DNA from: Elmis aenea
Taxonomy: Eukaryota; Arthropoda; Insecta; Coleoptera; Elmidae
Direction of reading: 5' to 3'
NCBI GenBank assembly: GCA_947652605.1
Contig: OX393583.1
Coordinates: 9,341,222-9,405,221 of the forward strand
Length of the DNA: 64,000 nt
The translations under genes and the position numbers were made by a program. Below the pieces are notes generated by a model. The model did no database searches. It saw only the letters and a program-made list of their open reading frames with translations, and was not told the origin of the DNA. This document shows, piece after piece, positions 10,606 through 21,849 of the stretch (position 1 is its first letter; each line of letters starts with the position of its first letter).

Positions 10606-10677
10606 CCTTTTGGCCTTTCACAAGAAGACTCCATGACATCCTGTCGTCATTCCCTCCTCATCTTTATCGTAAAATAT
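10606..10677 (-). other. Exon-like module beta, copy 2
   Basis: Splice-type boundaries are retained (GTTACAG and GGGTGAGTGA). The interior is altered by small insertions relative to 12863-12927 and is not open in the corresponding frame. Confidence 0.3.
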
Positions 10678-10834
10678 CTGTAACAACAATACTTTATTAA
10701 TAACAATTAAAATTAAGTGTACTTGATTTTATTTAAAAAAATGTATCGCATTAATAGATCGGGAGATAAATTGTAACAATTACCAAGGGATTAATTCACT
10801 TATTTCCACCTACAAAGTGCACTCGAAAATAAAC

Positions 10835-11925
10835 AACAAGAGACTTGGGGATTTAGAGTAGGAAGATCGTCTGCAGACAACAACTTTAAATTAAAACCAT
10901 TTAGCACATCACTTTAAAAAAAAGCTTTCAGTAAATTGAATAGGACGAAGCTTTGGCAGATAATAAATTTAAGAAACAACCGATACATTAAATACCAGTA
11001 GAACTCACAACATAGACCTTCCAGACTAGGATGTAACACATACATTGACCAAGAAGACTGAAGTGAACTCCGAAAAAAAATCTGTCACGACAACACACAC
11101 TTCATGACAACACACGATAGGGAAGAAAACACAAACAGCTGTACATGAATTGCAAAAAGTTGCCCAGTAATATAAGATCCAAAATAATAACTCACGAATA
11201 TCACATTTTTGCTATCTAGGAACAGACATCAGCTACGAGAAGGATAAGACGTAGAATTAAAATTACATCGATTTGATTACACGTTATGTGGTGACTAGGG
11301 GTGGGCGATATATCGATATATATCGATATAATTTTGATATCGATATATCGAAATATCGAATCGATATTCCGACATATCAATATTTTAAGGGCGAGAAGCT
11401 TTTTTTTAATTTTAGGTCACCAGTCTCTTTTTTCACTTTTTTACCGACTTTTTTAGCTTCGCGCCGCTTTTATATCGATATTCCGATATATCGATATTCC
11501 GATATATCGATATTATCGATATATCGATATAATTTCGATATCGAATATCGATTGGATATCGCCCACCCCTAGTGGTGACAATATAAATCGGAACGCTTAA
11601 CAACAAGAATAAAATTTTATTAAACAATGGTCACACCTATGTTGATGTAAGGCAGAGAAACTTCAATTTTCACACGTTCAGACATGTAAAACACACAAAC
11701 AGCAGAAATGCGAAAGAAGAATAAAAGAATGTAACATGGACCAAATAAGAAAGCAAGTTATGGGAGAAGGTCTAGAAATGTATGATCTCGGAGACAAAAT
11801 AAAGAAAACAACAGATTCACAAAAAATAATAAGAGAATATAAGCAGAAACCACTGATACGTATCGGGAAGGCGGAACAGGCAGTTGGCTTAAAACCATGA
11901 AATGAAGAAGGCAATTGGCTTAGAA
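10835..11925 (+). mobile_element. Dead non-LTR relic, copy 2 (split by a MITE)
   Basis: Homologous to 7590-9592 and 47515-48362 on the plus strand. It keeps the remnant of RT motif A near 10.87-10.97 kb and the C-terminal remnant near 11.6-11.9 kb. It is interrupted by the 276-bp hAT-type MITE and by many stops. Confidence 0.5.
11296..11571. mobile_element. hAT-type MITE with ATCGATAT-rich arms, 276 bp
   Basis: The TIRs are perfect (TAGGGGTGGGCGATAT), a common hAT end. It is flanked by a perfect 8-bp duplication GTGGTGAC (11288-11295 and 11572-11579), the hAT hallmark. The subterminal arms are low-complexity runs of ATCGATAT-type repeats that fold together. The paralogous site near 47.995 kb has a single GTGGTGAC and no element, so the insertion is younger than the segmental duplication. 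Confidence 0.95.
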
Positions 11926-11952
11926 ATTCTTAAAAAACAACATAAAAATTAC

Positions 11953-12122
11953 CTTTAATGTTCATTAGAGAGAAACCTTCTTTCTCTCTGAACCACGACT
12001 GGTAGTACATGTTCGTTAGATTACGGTACGAGTTCCAAATCATTCCCTGAAAATTTCTGACCAGACGACTGATGGGACACCAACGACGAAATGCGTTGAA
12101 TTCCGACACGCCTAAAGTATGT
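11953..12122 (-). other. Exon-like module alpha, copy 3 (open)
   Basis: The acceptor TTGTTTTCAG lies above 12122 and the donor AAAG|GTAATT below 11953. Read with one leading base, the minus strand is open through the whole segment, about 56 codons containing the pattern SEFNAFRRW, a WNSYRNLTNMYYQSW block and ending MNIK. It leaves one base to the next exon, which fits module delta at 6084-6145. The family is not recognised. It is the only fully open copy of the four close relatives. The beta module upstream leaves a phase that does not fit this frame, which argues against a simple protein-coding chain. Confidence 0.35.
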
Positions 12123-12360
12123 CTGAAAACAATATACATTAGAAATAAATAATTATACATTTCAACTTCAACTTTAAAAATTAATAAGTGAAGGCAGCTC
12201 GAGATAAAACGACATAAAAAGTGACCTGCCTCATTCATAAAACTGATTTACGGCAAATATTTTAACATTCAACCACACAAATGTTGGAAAAATACTCTCA
12301 CAAAATCATATATTTTCACAAGAAACTTCAAAGTTTTGAGGTTAACATAGTACTGGTCGT

Positions 12361-12468
12361 GATCGTCAATGAGCGAGGCGGCACATCCTCTAACAAGTAA
12401 AAACAAAGAGTTAAAATTATTACATCCATTGTGTAATTTTAATGTGCCGCCTCGTTCATTTATTGATC
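12361..12468. repeat. 108-bp hairpin element, copy 3
   Basis: Arms begin with GATC and end with GATC and enclose an AT-rich loop, as in copies 1 and 2. Confidence 0.75.
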
Positions 12469-12862
12469 AACACTAAGTTGCTGTAACTTGGGTTGCCTAA
12501 ATCTCAGGCGCTTTCTCACCTTTAAAGAGTTAATTTGATTTTTGAACTGTAAATTGCGTATTTAAACTTCAAAACTGATTAACTATGATGCAAGTGAACT
12601 TTTTCAATTGTTTTAAGCTAATACAAAACATTAACAATTTCAAAAAACAGCCCAACACGTAGAAATTTCCATGAAAAATTGTAAATTATAAAGTATAGAC
12701 TAAAATCATTGCACTTTTGTAAGGAAGCAATCCAAAAAATATTAAATCTACGAGCATTTGTTAATTACAAACTAAATTTAATAACAATTATTTACTCTCA
12801 GAAAGTTTTATAAGAAATGGATAAAGTACAAGGACTTTAGTCTATTTATTTAAACCACTCAC

Positions 12863-12927
12863 CCTTTTTCTTGCACAAGAAGGCTCCATGATTTCCTGTT
12901 GTCATTCCCTCATTTTCATCGAAATAT
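12863..12927 (-). other. Exon-like module beta, copy 3 (open)
   Basis: The minus-strand segment has the acceptor GTTGCAG above 12927 and a strong donor GTGAGTGG below 12863. With one leading base it is open for 21 codons with the pattern YFDENEGMTTGNHGAFLC, rich in acidic and glycine residues. The 65-bp length is shared with 49325-49389. Not recognised. Confidence 0.35.
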
Positions 12928-13379
12928 CTGCAACAACAATATTTTATTAATAACAATAGTTAATAAGGTACCTGATTTTAGGGAAAACAAAACTCGTTTC
13001 ACCTCAAGAGTATAGCGAACAATAAATAATTGAACGATACCTAAACGTTTAACAAAACTTGTCGACAAAGTATGGAAAATTTGTTCAGAAATCATCAAAG
13101 AATTATTACAATTAATAATAATTGCTATTTTAAATGAGGGATTGCTTTAGAGACACTTAGGCAATTCCAAAACTCTGGTCTCATTGACGATAGATCGAAA
13201 CTGGCCTAGCATTTCTACAAGAAATCCTTCATCCAAACTCAGTGCTATTTTTATAATTATTTATATTGAACAATGACTAAAACCTTGCTTAAATGCCACC
13301 CAAAATTTACTCCTAGGAAACCACCAACAAAATTATAATATTACAGAATCAAAGGAAAAAAAAAATTTTAATTTCTCAC

Positions 13380-13504
13380 CAGAAGAATTCGAACCACGCC
13401 GTTGTCCGAGCAAGCACAGCACTACACGATGATGCTCGACATGTAGATAAAACTGCAGCATCCAGTCATCAGGTCCAACAGTAACCAGATCCTCAAAGGA
13501 CAAC
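13380..13504 (-). other. Exon-like module gamma, left copy (open)
   Basis: The acceptor TTAATTTCAG lies above 13504 and the donor CTG|GTGAGA below 13380. With one leading base the minus strand is open for 41 codons: an LSFEDLVTVGPDDWML stretch, then FYLHVEHHR and a hydrophobic VVLCLLGQ. The right copy (49841-49965) differs at only three bases of 125, one of them making a stop, so this segment is better conserved than its surroundings. The family is not recognised. Confidence 0.4.
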
Positions 13505-13719
13505 CTGAAATTAAAACGGCACAAAAAAATTACAAAAAATAAATTACATCCTTTTTAACCCTAAACATGAGTGAAAAGATTGACAGATGTTAAAAGGATT
13601 AAAAACGATTAAGGAACATCCTCTTTTATTTCTAAAAAATTGCAAATAAAAGCTACTCTAAATTACACCGACTAATTTTTAAACTAAGACTTGGTGACAT
13701 TCAGATAGCAACTTTTTAC

Positions 13720-13807
13720 TAGAGGTGGACGATACATTGATATCGACAACATAAGCCACCAGTTTTATTCACAGCCGATGATATAATTTCAATATCGTCC
13801 ACCCCTA
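13720..13807. mobile_element. Short hAT-like MITE, left copy (88 bp)
   Basis: The ends TAGAGGTGGACGATA and TATCGTCCACCCCTA are imperfect inverted repeats of the hAT type. The flanking octamers CTTTTTAC and CTGTTAAC match at 6 of 8 positions. The same insertion is present at 50155-50261, so it predates the segmental duplication. Confidence 0.65.
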
Positions 13808-13849
13808 CTGTTAACAAACCATTCGCTTCAAAAACGATGTTAAAATTAC

Positions 13850-14120
13850 CTTTAATGTTCCATTAGCAAGAACACTCTCCGAACTACGACTGAAGATAAT
13901 AAAGATAACACCCAGAGTTAATTTTAGTAAGAGTTCTAAAGCATTCCCTGGCTGATGGACGATATCGACAATCTCTGGAATTGAATTCCACAACATCTTG
14001 AGTATATATGAGGAAACAACAAGCAACAGTTCCAAATCAATCGCTGAAGATTTTTGGGTGGACGCAGATGGTTGATAGACGACATCGACGTACGCAGCTC
14101 TGTACGTTGAATTTCAATAT
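13850..14120 (-). other. Exon-like module alpha, diverged long copy
   Basis: Bounded by GCTTTTACAG and TTAAAG|GTAATTTT, like the shorter alpha copies, but 271 bp long, with recognisable similarity at both ends. The corresponding frame has a TGA at its second codon and is then open to the donor. Another frame is open for about 60 codons. A paralogue lies at 50304-50571. Coding status is unclear. Confidence 0.3.
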
Positions 14121-16280
14121 CTGTAAAAGCAATATACAATTAACATTCATTCCATAATACTATAACTTACAAATGGGCAGCTTAATAATGTAAAGAGGGA
14201 CCTGCCTCATTCGGATAGCTCAGTTTCATGCCAAATAATGCGACATGCAACCATACGATGTTAAAAAGTATTTGAGAAAACTTTGAACACGACCACCTTT
14301 ACATTCACTACATATTTTTATACGGGACTCTAACATTAACTGATCATTTTGGTTAATAAAACATTAAAAATACTACATGAATATTACCGCGAAAAGTCAT
14401 AGATTTTAGGTTAGAATAATACTATAGTACTGGTCGCAATTATGAACGAGGCGGCACATACATTTTGCACATATTTTCAAACAGAACAGCGATTTATTCG
14501 ATGAGTTTGATTTTATGTACCAACACAACTTTTTATACATTTGAAATCAAAATAACAAAGCAAAAAAGTTCACGTGGTTATTAATTAAACACATAATTAA
14601 TTTACGCGAACACTGTGTCTTTTTCAAACAGAGCTATGAAATTAATTTGTCATGACTAGATATGGACATTTTGTACAAGTATATTCTGGGGCCGTTTCAA
14701 TTTGTTTAGTTATATTTAGTGGTGACAGGCTTTTCACATTGTCGTAAAAAAAAAAGGAATACAACAAACACGATTTATTAACCGAGTGAAGAGATAATAG
14801 AAACGTCCATGTTTGACCGACATTTTCTGATGCGCATGGAGTAGTAAAATTAGGATATAGTTCAAACAGTAATTAGATTAACATATTTAGGGTTTTTTTG
14901 CTAGCAGGAATAGATGTACTGACTTTAAATAAAGCATGTAAATTTAATACCCAAGACTTTTTACAAAAAATTACTTTAGGTTCCTAAATAGATTAAATTA
15001 CTGAATTAAAAAACAGATACGTATATTACCTTTTTAAGACGAGCAACTGCTAATATCCAAAATGTTTTTAAGACACTTAATTTAGTTTTGACGACAATTG
15101 ATGTTACAAAAATCACAAAGAGCGATAGAGCGCGCAACTCAGATTATTGACCGAACAAACAGGTGCATTATCTATTTGACGACATTGAAAATCTTTTTTG
15201 CTGTAACGGAATGTTGGGGTCATATACGAACGACCTATAAAATGCGATAACATGTGAATGATGTACTAAAGCAGGCATAAAATATATGTACAGGATTATT
15301 TTTAAGTAAAGTAATCACTTTAAATTGAAACTTTGCACACAGATTATATACATATAATACAACCCTAAACCAGTATTGACTCTTGATAAATTACTAAAAG
15401 CAATTTAAGCAAAATTTTAAACTAAAGCAAATGAAGATATTTCGTTTTCTTACACACACTGTATAGTTGAAAATAATTGTATAAATGACCACGAACAACT
15501 GTTATATATTACTAATAAATGACAAGCTATACAATACATTTAATTTACGTACAAAATATACATACATTTTCTTAATAAAGCTGATTGCATAACAAATGTT
15601 ATTTAACATTTTTAAAACAATTGGATTGGGTTTACAACGAAATTTTTAATTTAAACAATGCAACTAGGTATTTAATATTGTTTTATGTTAACTAAAACTA
15701 ATAACAAGAGCTGTGGAATTAATTTTTAAGACTAAAAACGTAACTTTTGTAAAAAAACATTAATTTTGTTTATACGTACAAAGAGCTTTAAATTTCAGTT
15801 TCTGAACGACAACATAGGACAAATCAAATGTGTTGTTTAACATTTTCGAAAACAATTAGGTTCATAGCAAAATTTTTGAATTTTCGAGGGGGTTATAAGG
15901 GGAATTATACATTTTTGTTATTAAAATTGCAGCAAAATCAAAGCTTAAAAACACAAATGTACCAAAAGGCCGATTTTAATATATTTTGCAAAAGAATTGT
16001 ACCTTTAATTTGTTCCTCCGCCTGTTTTTTAAGTTTTTGATGCATCCCACTGCACTAATTCAATATTATAATAAATAGTTTTGAAATGTAGATTTAAAAA
16101 CAACACTCACAATAGTTATTGTTGTATATGTAATTAAGTTATATTTATTTAACAACCACGAATAACGAACGTATTTTCCGCCCGATAGGTGATATCTAAC
16201 TGATGAGATTTTGTGGAATGTGTTTTAACCTTGAGCGCTATACAATTGATTCTTATGCTAATTTGCAACGATGATAAGGT
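14121..16280. other. AT-rich stretch without a supported gene
   Basis: The whole stretch is paralogous to about 50.57-52.44 kb. One arm of the 108-bp hairpin is left near 14437-14460. A minus-strand donor-like site (AAAAAG|GTAATA) at about 15029 is conserved in the right copy and could end an upstream exon, but no start or open frame goes with it. Confidence 0.4.
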
Positions 16281-16564
16281 GCGGCCCCATAGCAGAGTTG
16301 GTGTAGCGGCTTAGTCCGGTACAAGTATCCCTCAGTTCGAATCCGATTGGTTCTAAACTTTGTGTTTAGAATCAGGGTGGTTCGAGAGGGTGCTACCTTC
16401 CCTGTGCTCCCGCCTGGGGTCGGCGTTTCGGCCGACTCCAGGCTCAAAAAATCGAAATTTTTTGAAATTCCTCCCCGCCTCCGAGTGTTTTACACTCAGA
16501 GGCGATTGGATTTGAACGTAGGACCCTGCTCATGACAAACAGAAGTTTAACCATCCAGCTAACC
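16281..16564. mobile_element. tRNA-like (SINE-like) element, left copy
   Basis: On the plus strand a perfect pol III A box (TAGCAGAGTTGG, 16290-16301) is followed 44 bp later by a B box (AGTTCGAATCC, 16334-16344), the normal tRNA spacing. The cloverleaf stems are degraded, so this is not a working tRNA. A CG-rich hairpin and an AAAAAATCGAAATTTTTT palindrome follow. At the far end a second tRNA-like promoter reads on the minus strand (A-like box 16551-16561, B-like GTTCAAATCC at 16508-16517). The paralogous site at 52436-52722 has the same tail but a very different head. Confidence 0.6.
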
Positions 16565-17330
16565 ACAGCTTATGATAGTGTGATGTTATTTGGTATATTA
16601 GTGTTTATCCTTGACGAAAATTTAAACTTGGAAAAATACGTTAGAACTCGGAAAATACTTTTTTTTTACAACTTTTATCATCCATTCCACTAAGCATGCA
16701 TATATATAAATAATTTTGATCCGCAGAAGAGAAAAAAATTGCAAAAATGGGGGCCGTATTTTAAATAAATTTTTAGAATTTGAAACTTTAAAGTAGACAC
16801 AATTGTTAGACTTGTTAAAATAACTTTTAATGTTTCTTTTCGATAAACAAATTGTCTAAAATGTTTATAAAACCTTCACGAAAATTCACACATGAATAAT
16901 GCACTTAGATCACTTCTCAATAGATACCGCGGGTCATGTGTTAGTATATACGTGGTAATAAAAATAATAGACTTTTGGATGCAAAAAAATAGAAAAAAGC
17001 AGCATGGGGCGCTTTGCAAGTCAAATTTAAGCATCCAAGATTCTTTTTACACAATTTTTAACTATTAATGTTCCTTCTTGCTAAACAAATTGTGTCTAAA
17101 TGCCTTAAATAAACGAAAATACATTTACTTTGTACTAGTTAGATAGATCAGCTTACTAAAAAGTTTTAACACGTTCTTGATAATATATTTGGCAACTTGA
17201 TATGATAAAAATGTCCGATTATTTATGTATTAACATAAATGAAGAACGACTTTATTGAAAATTGAATACTCTATCATTTTTTGAAGGATCTATGGTAGTG
17301 CATCTATATCACTGTATCACCTTCAAGTTT
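16565..17330. other. AT-rich duplicated spacer, no gene seen
   Basis: Aligns with about 52.72-53.45 kb. No frame, RNA gene or repeat unit is evident beyond that paralogy. Confidence 0.5.
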
Positions 17331-17760
17331 AATTTAATTACATTACGAAACACAATGGAGTATACAACTAGGCAACATTTAATACATGCAGTGAATAGAA
17401 ACAATTCGGGATAATTCTTTCAGAAAATACATTTACAACTGTTAAACAACTTTTTTACGACTTTTCCCATACATACCACTAAGTATAGTTTAATTACAAA
17501 TTTTTCGGATGCCGCATAAGTGAAAAAAACTGCATTGTCCGTTTAATTACATTACAAAAACAATGGAGTATACAAATAGGCAACGTTTAATACATGCAGT
17601 GAATGGAAAACAATTCGGGATAATTCTTTCAGAAAATACATTTACAACTGTTAAACAACTTTTTTGCGACTATTCCCATACATCCCACTAAGTATAGTTT
17701 AATTTTACATTTTTCGGATGCCGCATAAGTGAAAAAAAAACTGCAAAACTGCATGGTCCG
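17331..17760. repeat. ~205-bp tandem repeat, two copies
   Basis: A unit starting TTTAATTACATTAC and containing CAATGGAGTATACAA, TTTCAGAAAATACATTTACA and TTTTTCGGATGCCGCATAAG is present twice. Up to three copies of the same unit end the right flank (53455-54010). Confidence 0.8.
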
Positions 17761-19719
17761 TTTATCAAGTCAAATTTTAAGCACCTTTGATTGTTTTTGA
17801 AATAATCACAATGACCATTACTAAACACTATTTTCGGACGTCCGTAAAAGATACTAATTTTTTTTTTAAACCCCTTTCTAAGCGTCATCACATGCGCCCA
17901 TCTTTTAGCTACATTTTGATCCCAAGTTCAAAAATATTGAAAACAAAATAACGAAGTTATGAATTTTTTTGTGAAACGAGGTGTTTATTTTTCCGAACAA
18001 ATTTCGGCTTTAGAAGGGGTCTAGTTTTTCGCGTTTTTCTCGGAAACCGTTTGAGATAATTTCAAAAACTTTGCACCGTTTTACTCGCAAAGGATGCGCG
18101 CATCGGAAAATAAGAAATTTGGAATTTTTTCTAACACGGTGTCATGGCTTACGCGATCGCAAAAATGACCATTTCTAAACACTATTTTCGGACGTCCGTA
18201 AAAGATACTCAAAATTTTTTTAAAAGCCATTTCTACGCGTCATCACATGCGCCCATCTTTTAGCTACAATTTGAGCTCAAGTTCAAAAATATTGAACAAA
18301 AATTAGCGAAGTTATGAATTTTTTTGTGAAACGAGGTGTTTATTTTTCCGAACAAATTTCGGCTTTTGAAGGGGTCTAGTTTTTCGCGTTTTTCTCGGAA
18401 ACCGTTTGAGATAATTTCAAAAACTTTGCACCGTTTTACTCGCAAAGGATGCGCGCATCAGAAAATAAGAAATTTGGAATTTTTTCTAACACGGTCATGG
18501 CTTACGCGATCGCAAAAATGACCATTTCTAAACACTATTTTCGGACGTCCGTAAAAGATACTCATTTTTTTTTTAAACCCCTTTTCTAAGCGTCATCACA
18601 TGCGCCCATCTTTTAGCTACATTTTGAGCCCAAGTTCAAAAATATTGAACAAAAAATAACGAAGTTATGAATTTTTTTGTGAAACGAAGTGTTTATTTTT
18701 CCGAACAAATTTCGGCTTTTGAAGGGGTCTAGTTTTTCGCGTTTTCCTCGGGAACCGTTTGAGATAATTTCAAAAACTTTGCACCGTTTTACTCGCAAAG
18801 GATGCGCGCATCGGAAAATAAGAAATTTGGAATTTTTTCTAACACGGTGTCATGGCTTACGCGATCGCAAAAATGACCATTTCTAAACACTATTTTCGGA
18901 CGTCCGTAAAAGATACTCAAAATTTTTTTAAAAGCCATTTCTACGCGTCATCACATGCGCCCATCTTTTAGCTACAATTTGAGCTCAAGTTCAAAAATAT
19001 TGAACAAAAATTAGCGAAGTTATGAATTTTTTTGTGAAACGAGGTGTTTATTTTTCCGAACAAATTTCGGCTTTTGAAGGGGTCTAGTTTTTCGCGTTTT
19101 TCTCGGAAACCGTTTGAGATAATTTCAAAAACTTTGCACCGTTTTACTCGCAAAGGATGCGCGCATCAGAAAATAAGAAATTTGGAATTTTTTCTAACAC
19201 GGTCATGGCTTACGCGATCGCAAAAATGACCATTTCTAAACACTATTTTCGGACGTCCGTAAAAGATACTCATTTTTTTTTTAAACCCCTTTTCCAAGCG
19301 TCATCACATGCGCCCATTTTTTAGCTACATTTTGAGCCCAAGTTCAAAAATATTGAACAAAAAATAACGAAGTTATGAATTTTTTTGTGAAACGAGGTGT
19401 TTATTTTTCCGAACAAATTTTGGCTTTTGAAGGGGTCTAGTTTTTCGCGTTTTCCTCGGGAACCGTTTGAGATAATTTCAAAAACTTTGCACCGTTTTAC
19501 TCGCAAAGGATGCGCGCATCGGAAAAAAAGAAATTTGGAATTTTTTCTAACACGGTGTCATGGTTACGCGATCGCAATAATGACCATTTCTAAACACTAT
19601 TTTCGGACGTCCGTAAAAGATACTCAAAATTTTTTTTAAAGCCATTTCTACGCGTCTTCACATGCGCCCATCTTTTAGCTACATTTTGAGCCCGAGTTTA
19701 AAAATATTGAACAAAAAAT

Positions 19720-21100
19720 AACGAAGTTTGAATTTTTTTGTGAAACGAGGTGTTTATTTTTCCGAACAAATTTCGGCTTTTGAAGGGGTCTAGTTTTTCG
19801 CGTTTTTCTCGGGAACCGTTTGAGATAATTTCAAAAACTTTGCACCGTTTTACTCGCAAAGGATGCGCGCATCGGAAAAAAAGAAATTTGGAATTTTTTC
19901 TAACACGGTGTCATGGTTACGCGATCGCAATAATGACCATTTCTAAACACTATTTTCGGACGTCCGTAAAAGATACTCATTTTTTTTTTAAACCCCTTTT
20001 CTAAGCGTCATCACATGCGCCCATTTTTTAGCTACATTTTGAGCCCGAGTTTAAAAATATTGAACAAGAAATAACGAAGTTTGAATTTTTTTGTGAAACG
20101 AGGTGTTTATTTTTCCGAACAAATTTCGGCTTTTGAAGGGGTCTAGTTTTTCGCGTTTTTCTCGGGAACAGTTTGAGATAATTTCAAAAACTTTGCACCG
20201 TTTTACTCGCAAAGGATGCGCGCATCGGAAAAAAAGAAATTTGGAATATTTTCTAACACGGTGTCATGGCTTACGCGATCGCAAAAATGACCATTTCTAA
20301 ACACTATTTTCGGACGTCCGTAAAAGATACTCAAAAATTTTTTTAAAGCCATTTCTACACGTCTTCACATGCGCACATCTTTTAGCTACATTTTGAGCAC
20401 AAGTTCAAAAATATTGAACAAAAAATAACGAAGTTATGAATTTTTTTGTGAAACGAGGTGTTTATTTTTCCGAACAAATTTCGGCTTTTGAAGGGGTCTA
20501 GTTTTTCGCGTTTTCCTCGGGAACCGTTTGAGATAATTTCAAAAACTTTGCACCGTTTTACTCGCAAAGGATGCGCGCATCGGAAAAAAAGAAATTTGGA
20601 ATATTTTCTAACACGGTGTCATGGCTTACGCGATCGCAAAAATGACCATATCTAAACACTATTTTCGGACGTCCGTAAAAGATACTCAAAATTTTTTTTA
20701 AAGCCATTTCTACGCGTCTTCACATGCGCCCATCTTTTAGCTACATTTTGAGCACAAGTTCAAAAATATTGAACAAAAAATAACGAAGTTATGAATTTTT
20801 TTGTGAAACGAGGTGTTTATTTTTCCGAACAAATTTCGGCTTTTGAAGGGGTCTAGTTTTTCGCGTTTTTCTCGGGAACCGTTTGAGATAATTTCAAAAA
20901 CTTTGCACCGTTTTACTCGCAAAGGATGCGTGCATCGGAAAAAAAGAAATTTGGAATATTTTCTAACACGGTGTCATGGCATACGCGATCGCAAAAATGA
21001 CCATTTCTAAACACTATTTTCGGACGTCCGTAAAAGATACTCAAAATTTTTTTTAAAGCCATTTCTACCCGTCTTCACATGCGCCCATCTTTTAGCTACA
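19720..21100 (+). repeat. Satellite sub-block, six-monomer register, copy 1
   Basis: Four consecutive monomers starting around 19750 share their private variants (including a missing AT before GAATTTTTTTG, a CATACGCG variant and a GCGTGCATC variant) with monomers 2,128 bp downstream (about 21850-23230). Confidence 0.75.
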
Positions 21101-21849
21101 TTTTGAGCACAAGTTCAAAAATATTGAACAAAAAATAACGAAGTTATGAATTTTTTTGTGAAACGAGGTGTTTATTTTTCCGAACAAATTTCGGCTTTTG
21201 AAGAGGTCTAGTTTTTCGTGTTTTTCTCGGGAACCGTTTGAGATAATTTCAAAAACTTTGCACCGTTTTACTCGCAAAGGATGCGCGCATCGGAAAAAAA
21301 GAAATTTGGAATATTTTCTAACACGGTGTCATGGCTTACGCGATCGCAAAAATGACCATTTCTAAACACTATTTTCGGACGTCCGTAAAAGATACTCAAA
21401 AATTTTTTTAAAGCCATTTCTACACGTCTTCACATGCGCACATCTTTTAGCTACATTTTGAGCACAAGTTCAAAAATATTGAACAAAAAATAACGAAGTT
21501 ATGAATTTTTTTGTGAAACGAGGTGTTTATTTTTCCGAACAAATTTCGGCTTTTGAAGGGGTCTAGTTTTTCGCGTTTTCCTCGGGAACCGTTTGAGATA
21601 ATTTCAAAAACTTTGCACCGTTTTACTCGCAAAGGATGCGCGCATCGGAAAAAAAGAAATTTGGAATATTTTCTAACACGGTGTCATGGCTTACGCGATC
21701 GCAAAAATGACCATTTCTAAACACTATTTTCGGACGTCCGTAAAAGATACTCAAAAATTTTTTTAAAGCCATTTCTACACGTCTTCACATGCGCACATCT
21801 TTTAGCTACATTTTGAGCACAAGTTCAAAAATATTGAACAAAAAATAAC

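Larger units (their letters stand above)
9933..17804. repeat. Left copy of a segmental duplication flanking the satellite
   Basis: From CTCATTCAT at 9933 to TTTTTGAAATA at 17804 this stretch aligns in order and in direct orientation with 46579-53719. Shared landmarks are the 108-bp hairpins, the beta and gamma modules, the alpha module, the small hAT-like MITE and the tRNA-like element. Its last base adjoins the first satellite monomer. The left copy alone carries a 276-bp hAT-type MITE. Confidence 0.9.

Noticed and set aside
11273..11627. Frames rich in Ile, Asp, Tyr and Arg
   Set aside because: They translate the ATCGATAT-type arms of the hAT-type MITE; low complexity.
13380..13504. Assigning gamma to a known protein family
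   Set aside because: About 41 residues with no motif that I can place; naming it would be invention.
16283..16355. Functional tRNA gene
   Set aside because: The A and B boxes are good but the acceptor and T stems do not pair; better explained as a SINE-type head.
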